From contig MPND01000005.1 in the NCBI GenBank assembly GCA_002238855.1, forward strand, positions 49,400 to 113,399: a DNA stretch of 64,000 nt. The letters are read 5' to 3'. The notes under the pieces were generated by a model. The model saw only the letters and a list, made by a program, of their open reading frames with translations, made no database searches and was not told the DNA's origin. Made by a program: the position numbers and the translations under genes. Below, piece by piece: positions 18,647 through 26,916 of this stretch. This DNA is from SAR202 cluster bacterium bin90 (GTDB taxonomy: Bacteria > Chloroflexota > Dehalococcoidia > Lucifugimonadales > JADFKI01). Position 1 is the first letter of the stretch; every line of letters starts with the position of its first letter.

Positions 18647-20059
18647 ATGGCCGACGCACCACTGCACTACATGACCATCACAGAAGTGGCAGCGCTCATA
18701 AAGGCGCGCCAGATCTCGCCAGTCGAGGTCACGGAAGCGATGCTCCGCCGTATCGAGAGCCTTGACGGCACGTACAAGAGCTACGCCACCGTAATGGCTG
18801 ACCAGGCCGAGGCAGCCGCCAAATCTGCCGAAGCGGAGATTGCGGCGGGACAGTACCGCGGACCGCTTCACGGTGTGCCATTCGCCGTCAAGGACCTCTG
18901 CTTCACCACGGGCGTTCGCACGATGGGCGGCAGCAAGGTGTACATGGACCATGTGCCGTCATTCGATGCGACCGTAGTCGTAAAGCTCAACGCAGCCGGT
19001 GCAGTCCCGCTTGGAAAGCTGAACCTCACCGAGGGCGCGATGGGCGGCTACAATCCCGCGCTCGACCTGCCCCTTAATCCCTGGAACACGGGGCATTGGG
19101 CAGGCTCGTCGTCAAGCGGTTCCGGCGTGGCAACGGCCGCAGGCTTGTGCTTCGGCTCGCTCGGCAGCGACACGGGCGGCTCCATACGCTTTCCCGCCGC
19201 AACGTGCGGCACAGTGGGCCTGAAGCCCACATGGGGCCGCGTCAGCCGCTACGGAGTGCTCGCCCTCGCCGAATCGCTCGACCACGTTGGCCCACTCACC
19301 CGCAGCGCCGCCGACGCCGCAATATCCCTTCAGGCAATCGCTGGGCAGGACCCCAACGACCCCACATCGCTGCCCGCGCCCGTTCCCGACATGCTCGACG
19401 GCATCGACGGCGGTGTGCGGGGCATTCGCATCGGGCTGGACGAGAATTATGCCACCGACGGCGTGGACCCCGAACTTGCCGCAGCGGTAATCGAGGGCGT
19501 GGCAATCATGAAAGAGCTGGGCGCGGAAATCGTTCCGGTGCAGATGCCGGACGTGGACAGCTACCTCTCTGCCTGGCCCGTGCTTTGCTCTGCCGAAGCC
19601 GTTGCCGCCCACCGGGAGAATTACCCTTCGCGCCGCGACGATTACGGTCCCTGGTTCCGGGGCTGGCTCGATATGGGCGCTGCCGTATCAGGCGCCGACT
19701 ATGCCGAGGCGAACAATCGCCGCGCCGAACTCAACGGCCTGATACGCGACGCCTTCCAGGACATTGACGCCCTCGCATGCCCGTCTGTCATGGCTCCCGC
19801 GCGTCCAATCACGCCCGAAGAGATGTATGGGCCTCTGAGCGGGGACAGGGGCACATCCTTCCAGCGTTACACCGTGCCCTACGACTACAATGGCGCGCCC
19901 ACGATTTCTTTGCCATGCGGACTCAGCAGCAACGGTCTGCCCCTGAGCCTGCAGTTCGTGGGCAAAGCCCTAAGCGAGCCGCTGCTGTGCCGCATCGGTC
20001 ACGCCTACGAGCAGGCGACCGACTGGCACAACCTGCATCCGCCGATCGACGCCGCCTAG
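18647..20059 (+). CDS. Amidase signature family protein (GatA-like)
   Basis: This is a 470-residue amidase signature enzyme that hydrolyses a C-N amide bond. The Ser-cisSer-Lys triad is present: K82 in FAVKDLC, the cis-serine near S155 in WAGSSSSGSG, and the nucleophile S179 in GSDTGGSIRFPA. A GatA role (glutamyl-tRNA amidotransferase) is possible on sequence, but no gatB or gatC is nearby, so a free amidase acting on small amides is as likely. Its location next to GMC oxidoreductases and a permease suggests use of an imported compound. The start follows AAGGAG. Confidence 0.88.
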   Translation: MADAPLHYMTITEVAALIKARQISPVEVTEAMLRRIESLDGTYKSYATVMADQAEAAAKSAEAEIAAGQYRGPLHGVPFAVKDLCFTTGVRTMGGSKVYMDHVPSFDATVVVKLNAAGAVPLGKLNLTEGAMGGYNPALDLPLNPWNTGHWAGSSSSGSGVATAAGLCFGSLGSDTGGSIRFPAATCGTVGLKPTWGRVSRYGVLALAESLDHVGPLTRSAADAAISLQAIAGQDPNDPTSLPAPVPDMLDGIDGGVRGIRIGLDENYATDGVDPELAAAVIEGVAIMKELGAEIVPVQMPDVDSYLSAWPVLCSAEAVAAHRENYPSRRDDYGPWFRGWLDMGAAVSGADYAEANNRRAELNGLIRDAFQDIDALACPSVMAPARPITPEEMYGPLSGDRGTSFQRYTVPYDYNGAPTISLPCGLSSNGLPLSLQFVGKALSEPLLCRIGHAYEQATDWHNLHPPIDAA

Positions 20060-20106
20060 CTTCAATTGCCGTCGGACGCGCGCATCCGTATCCGTTCTCT
20101 CCGCTC

Positions 20107-21852
20107 ATGACGACTCAGGCACCAAACGAAGGCATACTCTACGAGCCGGACGACCCTTGCCCACTGCCGGTAGCGATCAGTGTGGGCATTCAGGGCGTGC
20201 TGCTCGTCATCGCGCCGACGGTGTTGTACGTCTCCGTCGCCTCAGTCGCCGCCGACCAGCCGGACGCGTATCTTTCGTGGGCCGTATTCGCATCGCTGAT
20301 CATAAACGGCATCGTCACCGCGCTGCACGCCGGGCGTCTTGGGCGAATCGGGGCACGCCACGTACTCATCAGCGGGACCGCCGGCAACTTCATAGCCGTA
20401 GCTGTGACAGCCTTGTCTGAAGGCGGCCCCGCGCTGCTGGCGAGCCTAGTTCTGGTCTCGTCGCTGTTCCAGTTCGTCGTTGCCGCATGGCTGCCACTTC
20501 TGCGCCGCATCATTACGCCCGTCGTATCGGGCACCGTCTACATGCTGATCGCGGCAATGATAATTCCCATCGCAATCGACAGTCTCGACGAGGCGCACGA
20601 GCACACTTCCCTATGGGCATATCCCACTGTCGCCATGGTTACGCTGACCGTCGCGCTGATGCTGGGCCTTCGTGCCTCGGGCAGATTTCGCCTGCTGTCA
20701 ACGCTGATCGGAATCGCTTCAGGCGTCGCAGTAGCTGCTCTCTTCGGGATTTACGAAGTGGACCGAATCGTCGAAGCCCCTTGGGTGGGCCTCCCAAACG
20801 AAGAGTTTCCCGGATTCAGATTCGCCTTCGGGCCGCATTTCTGGGGGCTATTGCCCGTGTTTCTAATCGTAACCCTGGTGAGCACTATTAAGATAATCGG
20901 TGGCGGCTCGGTTGTGCAGCAGACCGCGCGGCGCAACATGACTGCAACCGATTTTCGCCTCGTCCAGGGCGCGGTCAACGCGAACGGCATAGGCACTATG
21001 CTAACCGGATTCACCAGCACGCTGCCGACTATAACCTACGAGGCGTTCAGCGTATCGCTGACCAATTTCACGGGAGTTGCCGCAAGGAAAGTCGGATATA
21101 TCATCGGCATTGTCCTTGTGGCAATGGCGCTGCTGCCTAAGCTGACGGCCATCCTGCTGTCTATACCCGCGCCGGTAACGGGTGCGTACATTCTGATGAC
21201 CATGGGCATCCTGTTCGTCGAGGGCATGCGGACGGTCATTCAAGAAGGGCTGGACTACCGAAAGACACTCATTGCCGGAGTCGCATTCGCAATCGGTCTG
21301 GGTTTCGAGAGCCAGACGGTATTCGGGCAACTTCTCACCGGAGTCTGGGGCGAGATTCTGACCAACGGACTGACTGTGGGGGCAATCGCCGCGGTCGCCA
21401 TGAACTTGTTCGTGGAGATTACTGGCGCGCGCATCAGGCGACTGCGTGTCGAGCTTGACATGGCGTCTTTACCCAGAATGGACGCCTTCCTTAGAGATGT
21501 CGCGTCAAGGCAGGGATGGGACAGCTCATCCCAGCAGCGCCTGAGTTTCATAGGCGAAGAAACCCTCGCCATCCTGCTTCAGGACGCCGCCGGCAGCAGC
21601 TCGGTCGGCAGTACGCGGCACCTGCTGATCTCCGCACGCCCGGAAGCCCGCATCCTTGAGCTGGAGTTCCTGACCGCATTCGACGACGACGAGAACATCG
21701 AAGACCGCCTAGTGTACCTCGGCGAGCAAATGGAGACGCCGAGCGAAAGCGAAATTTCGTTCCGTATACTGCGCCACTACGCCTCATCAGTGCGCCACCG
21801 CAAGTACCACGGCATCGACATCGTAACCATAGAGGTACAGGGTGGGGCGTAG
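20107..21852 (+). CDS. NCS2-type purine/pyrimidine permease with an extra C-terminal cytoplasmic domain
   Basis: This is a 581-residue protein. Residues to about 440 form an NCS2 (UraA/xanthine permease-like) transporter: VAISVGIQGVLLVIAPTVLY at TM1, ITPVVSGTVYMLI, the long block NANGIGTMLTGFTSTLPTIT and IPAPVTGAYILMTMGILF. About 138 further residues (from RRLRVELDM) are soluble and end in beta-rich sequence. Their first part (QQRLSFIGEETLAILLQD) recalls the N-box helix of GHKL/anti-sigma-type ATPase domains, but the usual asparagine is missing. Such a tail is unusual in NCS2 permeases. I use the ATG at 20107; sequence upstream in the same frame overlaps the amidase gene and is spurious. Confidence 0.82.
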   Translation: MTTQAPNEGILYEPDDPCPLPVAISVGIQGVLLVIAPTVLYVSVASVAADQPDAYLSWAVFASLIINGIVTALHAGRLGRIGARHVLISGTAGNFIAVAVTALSEGGPALLASLVLVSSLFQFVVAAWLPLLRRIITPVVSGTVYMLIAAMIIPIAIDSLDEAHEHTSLWAYPTVAMVTLTVALMLGLRASGRFRLLSTLIGIASGVAVAALFGIYEVDRIVEAPWVGLPNEEFPGFRFAFGPHFWGLLPVFLIVTLVSTIKIIGGGSVVQQTARRNMTATDFRLVQGAVNANGIGTMLTGFTSTLPTITYEAFSVSLTNFTGVAARKVGYIIGIVLVAMALLPKLTAILLSIPAPVTGAYILMTMGILFVEGMRTVIQEGLDYRKTLIAGVAFAIGLGFESQTVFGQLLTGVWGEILTNGLTVGAIAAVAMNLFVEITGARIRRLRVELDMASLPRMDAFLRDVASRQGWDSSSQQRLSFIGEETLAILLQDAAGSSSVGSTRHLLISARPEARILELEFLTAFDDDENIEDRLVYLGEQMETPSESEISFRILRHYASSVRHRKYHGIDIVTIEVQGGA

Positions 21853-21957
21853 GCTATCTTCATGTCCCAGTCCCACTGACGAGCAGGCCGAGAGGTGGAA
21901 TCCACACGAAGTAGCCCGCATCCCCCGCCGCGCTGGTATTCCCTACAATGAGACTAG

Positions 21958-22347
21958 CTACAGGGGCTCGTCGGCAACTGACAGGAAAGACTGGTCGAAA
22001 GTCTTGATCCGAGTTATCCCACGCCTCCGGCAGCTCGCCAGGTGGCACAGGTCCCGAGCGCTCAGTGTGGGGTACTGATCATGTATCTGCCGCGCCAGTT
22101 CAACATCTTCCCTTTCTAACGGCCACACCTCAGCAACTGATCTATCAACCAGTTCCATTGCAGTAGCAAAGGTATTCATCCTCCCCGTCGCCTCATACAC
22201 ATGCATAAGCTCCTGTAAGACTTCGGCCGAGGTGAACAGTCTCAAATGGCTGTCAGCAGCTTTAGCAAAGAAATCTTGGGCTGCATCTCGCCGGGGATGC
22301 GAGCGGCCTATCGCATACATGAAGACATTCGTATCGACGAAGATCAT
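21958..22347 (-). CDS. vapC: PIN-domain toxin (VapC family)
   Basis: VapC toxins are Mg2+-dependent ribonucleases that cut tRNA or rRNA. This 129-residue protein begins with MIFVDTNVFMYAIG (first acidic residue D5), has an acidic helix SAEVLQELMHVY, then LSARDLCHLASC and IKTFDQSF, giving the four acidic positions of a PIN active site. The start lies 2 bases after the stop codon of the antitoxin gene at 22350-22619, the normal VapBC order. Expression should be controlled by the operator at 22644-22666. Confidence 0.85.
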   Translation of the reverse strand: MIFVDTNVFMYAIGRSHPRRDAAQDFFAKAADSHLRLFTSAEVLQELMHVYEATGRMNTFATAMELVDRSVAEVWPLEREDVELARQIHDQYPTLSARDLCHLASCRRRGITRIKTFDQSFLSVADEPL

Positions 22348-22349
22348 GG

Positions 22350-22619
22350 CTACTGAACTTCTGGCATCTTCGAGTCACGGAGCGTCTTGAGATGATCCTC
22401 CCAATCGGGTTCACGATCGTCAACCCCACTCTCGTCTCGATCCAGAAAGAACTCCCTGACCTCACCGGACGAAGTGAACGGCTTGAGACGCGCTCTCTGC
22501 TCAAGTCTCTCTTCGGCAGCCGCTCTTAACCATCCGCTCAGAGTCATCCCTTCGAGACGAGCCTGATGAACGAATCGGTCGCGGTCTTCGTCAGGAATTA
22601 TCAGCTGTACCCTCGCCAT
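22350..22619 (-). CDS. vapB: VapB-type antitoxin
   Basis: This is an 89-residue protein starting at ATG 22619 with a good GGAGG site upstream. Its N-terminus (MARVQLIIPDEDRDRFVHQA, then LSGWLRAAAEERL) looks like a ribbon-helix-helix DNA-binding domain. The acidic C-terminal half (EFFLDRDESGVDDREPDWEDHL) would wrap the toxin. It lies directly upstream of vapC. It probably represses its own promoter through the inverted repeat that covers the -10 box. Confidence 0.8.
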   Translation of the reverse strand: MARVQLIIPDEDRDRFVHQARLEGMTLSGWLRAAAEERLEQRARLKPFTSSGEVREFFLDRDESGVDDREPDWEDHLKTLRDSKMPEVQ

Positions 22620-22643
22620 CTTCTTCGTCTCCTCCTTTCCAAT

Positions 22644-22666
22644 GATGTGTATGCATAATACACATC
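22644..22666 (-). promoter_or_regulatory. Operator (inverted repeat) of the vapBC promoter
   Basis: GATGTGTAT at 22644-22652 and ATACACATC at 22658-22666 form a perfect 9-bp inverted repeat with 5 bases between. It covers the -10 box at 22655-22660, so bound VapB(C) would block RNA polymerase. A near-copy lies in front of the RelBE-like pair at 55945-55968. Confidence 0.75.
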
Positions 22667-22683
22667 GCAATATGGACGGTCAA
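22655..22683 (-). promoter_or_regulatory. Sigma-70 promoter for vapBC
   Basis: On the minus strand TTGACC (22683-22678) and TATTAT (22660-22655) are separated by exactly 17 bases. The antitoxin start is about 36 bases downstream of the -10 box, leaving a short leader. Confidence 0.75.
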
Positions 22684-22782
22684 TTTTCGAGACGAGTCAT
22701 TGCTGATTCACTCCAATCCCAGACTTAAGCCCCGAAGTGGACAGGCACTAAGTGGATGCTTTCTTCATGCGTATGCTCGCAG

Positions 22783-23556
22783 CTAGAACGCCACATAACC
22801 TCCGTCCACCGGAATCGACACGCCCGTAACATAGTCGGATGCAGACGCAGCAAGGAACACCGCCGTCCCCGCCATGTCGTCCGGCGTTCCCCACCGCCCG
22901 TGCGGTATCCGCGCGGAGATAAGCTCAAAACGCTCCCGGAAGCTCTCATCAGTTCGCAGCGGCTCGGTCAGGTCGGTCTCTATCCAGCCCGGCAATATGG
23001 AATTCACCTGTATGTTGTCCTTCGCCCACGCAGTCGCAAGGCTCTTTGTAAGCTGCACCACCCCGCCCTTGCTCGCCGAGTACGGCATCACGAGGTCATG
23101 CCCGAAGATGGAAGTCATCGACCCGATGTTGATGATCTTTCCGCTGCCCGCCGCAGCCATATGCGGGTACGCCTCGCGGCACGGCAGGAATGTCCCCGTC
23201 AGGTTGATGTCCATGATCAGGTTCCAGTCTTCCAGCGTATAGTCCTGCGGCGCCTTGCGGATGCCGATGCCCGCGTTGTTCACCAGGATATCCAGCCGTC
23301 CGAACTCGTCGATCGCCATGTTCACCATCGCAAAGACTTCTTCTTCGTTCTGCACATTCGTCGTCGTGCCCATAGCACGCACGCCGAGTCCACGAAGCTG
23401 CTCCACCGCCGCATCCGTCTTCGCCTTGTTTCGCGCGGCGATGAGGACGTCCGCGCCCGCTTCAGCGAGTCCGATCGCGATGCCCAGCCCGATACCGCCG
23501 TTGCCGCCCGTAACTACGGCAGCCTTCCCACTCAGGTCAAAGGATGTATTTGCCAT
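22783..23556 (-). CDS. Short-chain dehydrogenase/reductase (SDR)
   Basis: This is a 257-residue classical SDR, an NAD(P)-dependent oxidoreductase. The cofactor motif TGGNGGIG is at 16-23, NNAG at about 93-96, the catalytic serine in NIGSMTS (S146) and YSASK with Y159 and K163. The C-terminal block VTGVSIPVDGGYV is typical of FabG/gluconate 5-dehydrogenase-like members. The substrate is not evident. The start follows GAGGAGGG. It is divergent from the DUF362 gene at 23776. Confidence 0.92.
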   Translation of the reverse strand: MANTSFDLSGKAAVVTGGNGGIGLGIAIGLAEAGADVLIAARNKAKTDAAVEQLRGLGVRAMGTTTNVQNEEEVFAMVNMAIDEFGRLDILVNNAGIGIRKAPQDYTLEDWNLIMDINLTGTFLPCREAYPHMAAAGSGKIINIGSMTSIFGHDLVMPYSASKGGVVQLTKSLATAWAKDNIQVNSILPGWIETDLTEPLRTDESFRERFELISARIPHGRWGTPDDMAGTAVFLAASASDYVTGVSIPVDGGYVAF

Positions 23557-23583
23557 TTCTAAGCCCTCCTCAGGTGTCTTCAG

Positions 23584-23611
23584 AATGTATCGTATTCGCC
23601 ATGCCTCTCAA
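23584..23611 (-). promoter_or_regulatory. Possible promoter for the SDR gene
   Basis: On the minus strand TTGAGA (23611-23606) and TACATT (23589-23584) have a 16-base spacer and sit about 30 bases before the SDR start. The match is modest. Confidence 0.3.
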
Positions 23612-23671
23612 TGTAAAATGAGGTATCCTAAAATCAGGTCAGCATGCCTAGAATATCCGTCGCATGGTCAA

Positions 23672-23700
23672 TTGACAAAGGCTATGCTCGGTGCTAATCT
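23672..23700 (+). promoter_or_regulatory. Strong sigma-70 promoter for the DUF362 gene
   Basis: A perfect TTGACA at 23672-23677 is followed after exactly 17 bases by TAATCT at 23695-23700, which is preceded by TGC as in extended -10 promoters. The coding start is at 23776. Confidence 0.7.
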
Positions 23701-23775
23701 CATGCTGATAATCTATATCTGGCATGGCAATGGGGGCGTCTTGCCCTCCGGCCGAATTTAACTGGGAGGGTAGAT

Positions 23776-25200
23776 ATGGCACGATCCGAAGTATTCTATA
23801 TGGATGCCCATTCGGAATCCACGGAGACTAGCCTCGTTGCGAAGATGACGACAGTCTTCGATGCCGCCGGTCTTGATGAGATGATCAAGCCCAACGACAT
23901 CGTGGCTATCAAGATTCACTGCGGCGAGTGGAATAACACGGCATACCTGCGACCCGTCTATGCGCGGGCGCTGGCAGACCGAATCAAGGAGCTGGGCGGA
24001 CGACCCTTCGTCTGCGACACGACCACCTCCACATACTCTCCCTGGGGCTCCCGCTCCAGCGAGCTGGACATCCTGCTGACGGCAGAGCGCAACGGCTACA
24101 ACTCGGCGACGCTGGGCTGCCCGTTCATCTGCGCGGACGGCTTCATCGGCACCAGCGACTTCCGCGTTGACATCCCCGAAGGCTATTTGCTCAAGGAAGC
24201 CTATGTCGCGCAGGCAATCGCAGCGGCGGACGTACTCATCGCGCTGACCCACTTCAAGGGTCACGGCATGGGCGTCATCGGCGGCGCGCTGAAGAACCTC
24301 GGTATCGGCGCACAGTCGAAGCGCGGCAAGTTGAACGTCCACATGGGCGGTCACCCGAACTACGGCTACGGCGCGGCGGCGGTATTCCATCCCGAACGCT
24401 TCCAGGGCAAGGAGAACACCCCTGACTGGGAGATTCTTGAGGACTGCTGCCCGTTCGACCTGTATCACATCAACGAGAAGGACGAGCTTGAGTGGGACCG
24501 CGACCGTTGCGCGACCTGCCTCGGCTGCTTCGGCGTCATGGGCCCGCGCGGTCTAGCCGAAATCCCACCCGTCAACTTCGACGCGGTCGATGTCGCCATC
24601 GCAGACGCCTGCTTGGGCGTTGAGAAGGCGGTCGGGCGCGACAAGGTCGGCTACATCAACTTGGCAATTGACGTATCGCCTAAGTGCGACTGCGGCAACC
24701 ATTCCGATGTGCCGATTGTCCCGCATCTGGGCGTATTCGCCAGCAAGGACGCCGTCGCAATCGACATGGCGTGCGTTGACAAGGCGAAGGACTCGCCGGG
24801 TATGCCGGGTTCCGCTGCCGAGATGATGGAAGCCCACCATCCGGGCGACAACAAGTTCGAAGCCGCCGCAGCGACCTTCCACGGTCAGAGCGAGGTTGCG
24901 AGCATCAACACCGGTCACGAGATCGGTCTTGGCAGCCGCGACTACACGCTGATCGAAGTGGAGCCGCAGGAGGCCGACAGGCACAAGTTCCCGTACGACC
25001 GCAGGCCCAGCCGCCAGCGGTTCAAGGAGCGCTTCGAGAAGTTCCAGCCGTTCCCGTATGACAGGCACGACGGCAAGGGCTTCCTGCGCAACGACGTGGT
25101 GGACTTCGAGCCCGTAAAGAGGCACTACGACCACGCGACCAACGGTCACCAGGAAGAAGTCGAGATCCGCGAGCTTCAGCCCGCTGACGACGACGAATAG
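23776..25200 (+). CDS. DUF362 family protein
   Basis: This is a 474-residue protein whose main part matches the DUF362 family: MIKPNDIVAIKIHCGEWNN, then LRPVYARALADRIKELGG, then ADVLIALTHFKGHGMGVIGG. DUF362 proteins often carry ferredoxin-type clusters and sit near redox genes, but their reaction is unknown. Here cysteines cluster in DCCPFDLYHINEK and RCATCLGC, which falls short of a classic CxxCxxCxxxCP motif, so a full 4Fe-4S site is uncertain. A C-terminal tail of about 70 residues is highly charged. It has its own promoter and a strong terminator. Confidence 0.82.
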   Translation: MARSEVFYMDAHSESTETSLVAKMTTVFDAAGLDEMIKPNDIVAIKIHCGEWNNTAYLRPVYARALADRIKELGGRPFVCDTTTSTYSPWGSRSSELDILLTAERNGYNSATLGCPFICADGFIGTSDFRVDIPEGYLLKEAYVAQAIAAADVLIALTHFKGHGMGVIGGALKNLGIGAQSKRGKLNVHMGGHPNYGYGAAAVFHPERFQGKENTPDWEILEDCCPFDLYHINEKDELEWDRDRCATCLGCFGVMGPRGLAEIPPVNFDAVDVAIADACLGVEKAVGRDKVGYINLAIDVSPKCDCGNHSDVPIVPHLGVFASKDAVAIDMACVDKAKDSPGMPGSAAEMMEAHHPGDNKFEAAAATFHGQSEVASINTGHEIGLGSRDYTLIEVEPQEADRHKFPYDRRPSRQRFKERFEKFQPFPYDRHDGKGFLRNDVVDFEPVKRHYDHATNGHQEEVEIRELQPADDDE

Positions 25201-25232
25201 GCGCTTCGGCCCTATTCACAAGGACTAGTATC

Positions 25233-25265
25233 GGGGACGCTGTTTCATAGCGGGGCAGCGTCCCC
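25233..25265 (+). terminator. Rho-independent terminator after the DUF362 gene
   Basis: GGGGACGCTG at 25233-25242 pairs perfectly over 10 bases with CAGCGTCCCC at 25256-25265 and is followed by TTTCAG. The remaining bases to 25427 hold no gene that I can see. Confidence 0.8.
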
Positions 25266-25427
25266 TTTCAGTTTGTGACTTCGCAACAACGCCTCTACCT
25301 TGGGCATCGCAGTCTTGACGCAAAGGCGAATGGACGGCACAATGTGAAGCGTCATTCATACGCAATTCAACGCTGCACGGTTGCGGTGTGACGCACATGA
25401 GAAAACAACACTCGGAGGTTTATTGAT

Positions 25428-25751
25428 ATGCCAGTATCCGGACAAGAACTCCTTGAGCAGTCGATAGACAACTGCCAGCAGATTGCCAGCGGTCTCGGCA
25501 CGGTCAACGCCGACTGGGAGACTTCGATAGTAGAAATACTGGAGAAGTTCGACGAGATCAGCGACACCTTCTTCTTCAAGACTATGCCTAGCGTTCCCGC
25601 GGCGCGCGCCGTCGTGCGCGAGTCCGAGTCGGCTCTGGCGCTCCGGCAGTCCGAGGAATGGGACGAGTTCGGTACCGCCATTACCACGCTCATTGAGTCC
25701 TCGCAGAACCTCATCGAGAAGGCGGGGATGAAGGGGGTAACGCTCACATGA
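25428..25751 (+). CDS. Small helical protein, function unknown
   Basis: This is a 107-residue protein of mostly amphipathic helix with no family I recognise. It has no membrane segment, no cysteine pair and no obvious catalytic motif. The start follows a good GGAGG. Its stop codon overlaps the start of the epimerase gene in an ATGA junction (25748-25751), so the two are translated together and probably function together. It could be a small partner subunit or a cofactor-less binding protein. Confidence 0.65.
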   Translation: MPVSGQELLEQSIDNCQQIASGLGTVNADWETSIVEILEKFDEISDTFFFKTMPSVPAARAVVRESESALALRQSEEWDEFGTAITTLIESSQNLIEKAGMKGVTLT

Positions 25752-26623
25752 GCGGAGCGGTTCTTGTTACAGGCGGCGCAGGCAGCGTAGGCCGCATGCT
25801 TGTGGAGAAGCTTACTGCGGACGGCCAGACCGTTCGCATTTTCGACCTGCCCTTCATGGACTTCGAGGGTCTCGAAGACAGGGACGGAATCGAGATTGTC
25901 AAAGGCGATATCACGGATGAGGCGCAGGTTGCGGACGCCATCAAAGGCGTCAGTTCCGTCGTGCATCTTGCGGCGTTGCTGCCGCCGAACAGCGAGCGCG
26001 ACCGCGACCGCACATTCGGCGTGAATGTGGGCGGTACCGAGAACATCATCAAGGCGATGGAGGCACACGCCCCTGACGCGACGCTGATATTCACATCGTC
26101 CATCAGCACCTACGGCACCACGATGGACGAAGAGCCGCCGGTGCGCGTGGACCATCCACAGTCTGCCATCGACATCTACGCCGACAGCAAGATCGTCGGC
26201 GAGCGCATGGTGCGCGAATCGTCCTTAAACTGGATCGCGATGCGAATCGCGGGCATCATGGTACCGGCATTCATGGAGCCGCCAAACCCGTGGCCATTCG
26301 TCGCGGAGCAGCGCGTCGAGATGGTACACCGGGACGATGTAGTGGACGCGCTGTTTGCGTCAGTAAACGTGCCGGAAGCCGCCAACAAGATACTCAATAT
26401 CGCGGGCGGCGCAACATGGCAGATGCGCGGCGAGGACTATGCGCGCGACTTCTACGGATTCATGGGCGCACCGTTCGAGGATGTGGACTACCGCCCATCA
26501 CCCGGCTGGGTGGACTGGTACGACACCGAGGAGTCGCAGCGCCTGCTACAATACCAGAACAGATCGTACCAGCACTATTGCGACGAGATGAACGCAATTA
26601 TAGAAGCGATGATGGCGGAATAA
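25748..26623 (+). CDS. NAD-dependent epimerase/dehydratase family protein
   Basis: This is a 291-residue extended SDR. The glycine-rich cofactor loop is VTGGAGSVGRMLVEKL, the acidic IFDLPF follows, then VVHLAALLPP, FTSSISTYG (catalytic Ser/Thr) and YADSK (Tyr and Lys). These proteins act on nucleotide sugars or similar substrates; this one is shorter than UDP-glucose 4-epimerases and its substrate cannot be assigned. It is coupled by a 4-base overlap to the small unknown gene upstream. Confidence 0.88.
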   Translation: MSGAVLVTGGAGSVGRMLVEKLTADGQTVRIFDLPFMDFEGLEDRDGIEIVKGDITDEAQVADAIKGVSSVVHLAALLPPNSERDRDRTFGVNVGGTENIIKAMEAHAPDATLIFTSSISTYGTTMDEEPPVRVDHPQSAIDIYADSKIVGERMVRESSLNWIAMRIAGIMVPAFMEPPNPWPFVAEQRVEMVHRDDVVDALFASVNVPEAANKILNIAGGATWQMRGEDYARDFYGFMGAPFEDVDYRPSPGWVDWYDTEESQRLLQYQNRSYQHYCDEMNAIIEAMMAE

Positions 26624-26643
26624 GACAGGCGGCGTAAGAAGGG

Positions 26644-26886
26644 GTGGACGTGGCAACCATAATTGAACGGGTTACGAGAGTCGAGGAGCACAACGAGGGC
26701 ACTGACCACAGGCTCGACAGGATTGAAAGCGGTGTTGATGGGCTTCGTGCAGAAGTCGCTGAACTCCGTCGCGAGTTCCGTGCTTACTTTCTTGCTCTGC
26801 TCGGCTTTATGTTCACGCTGCTGGCGATTATGATTGGCGGCTTCATCACGATGGCGAACATGATTTTGCGGATAGCGGGCAGCTAG
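26644..26886 (+). CDS. Small coiled-coil membrane protein
   Basis: This is an 80-residue protein that starts with GTG, 20 bases after the epimerase stop. Residues 1-47 form a charged coiled coil (VEEHNEGTDHRLDRIESGV), and one membrane helix follows (LALLGFMFTLLAIMIGGFIT). The layout resembles XhlA-like small membrane proteins and recurs in the 54-residue gene at 61217. The function is unknown. Confidence 0.55.
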   Translation: MDVATIIERVTRVEEHNEGTDHRLDRIESGVDGLRAEVAELRREFRAYFLALLGFMFTLLAIMIGGFITMANMILRIAGS

Positions 26887-26916
26887 GCTGTGTCCATCTT
26901 GGCGGGAGTATTACCT

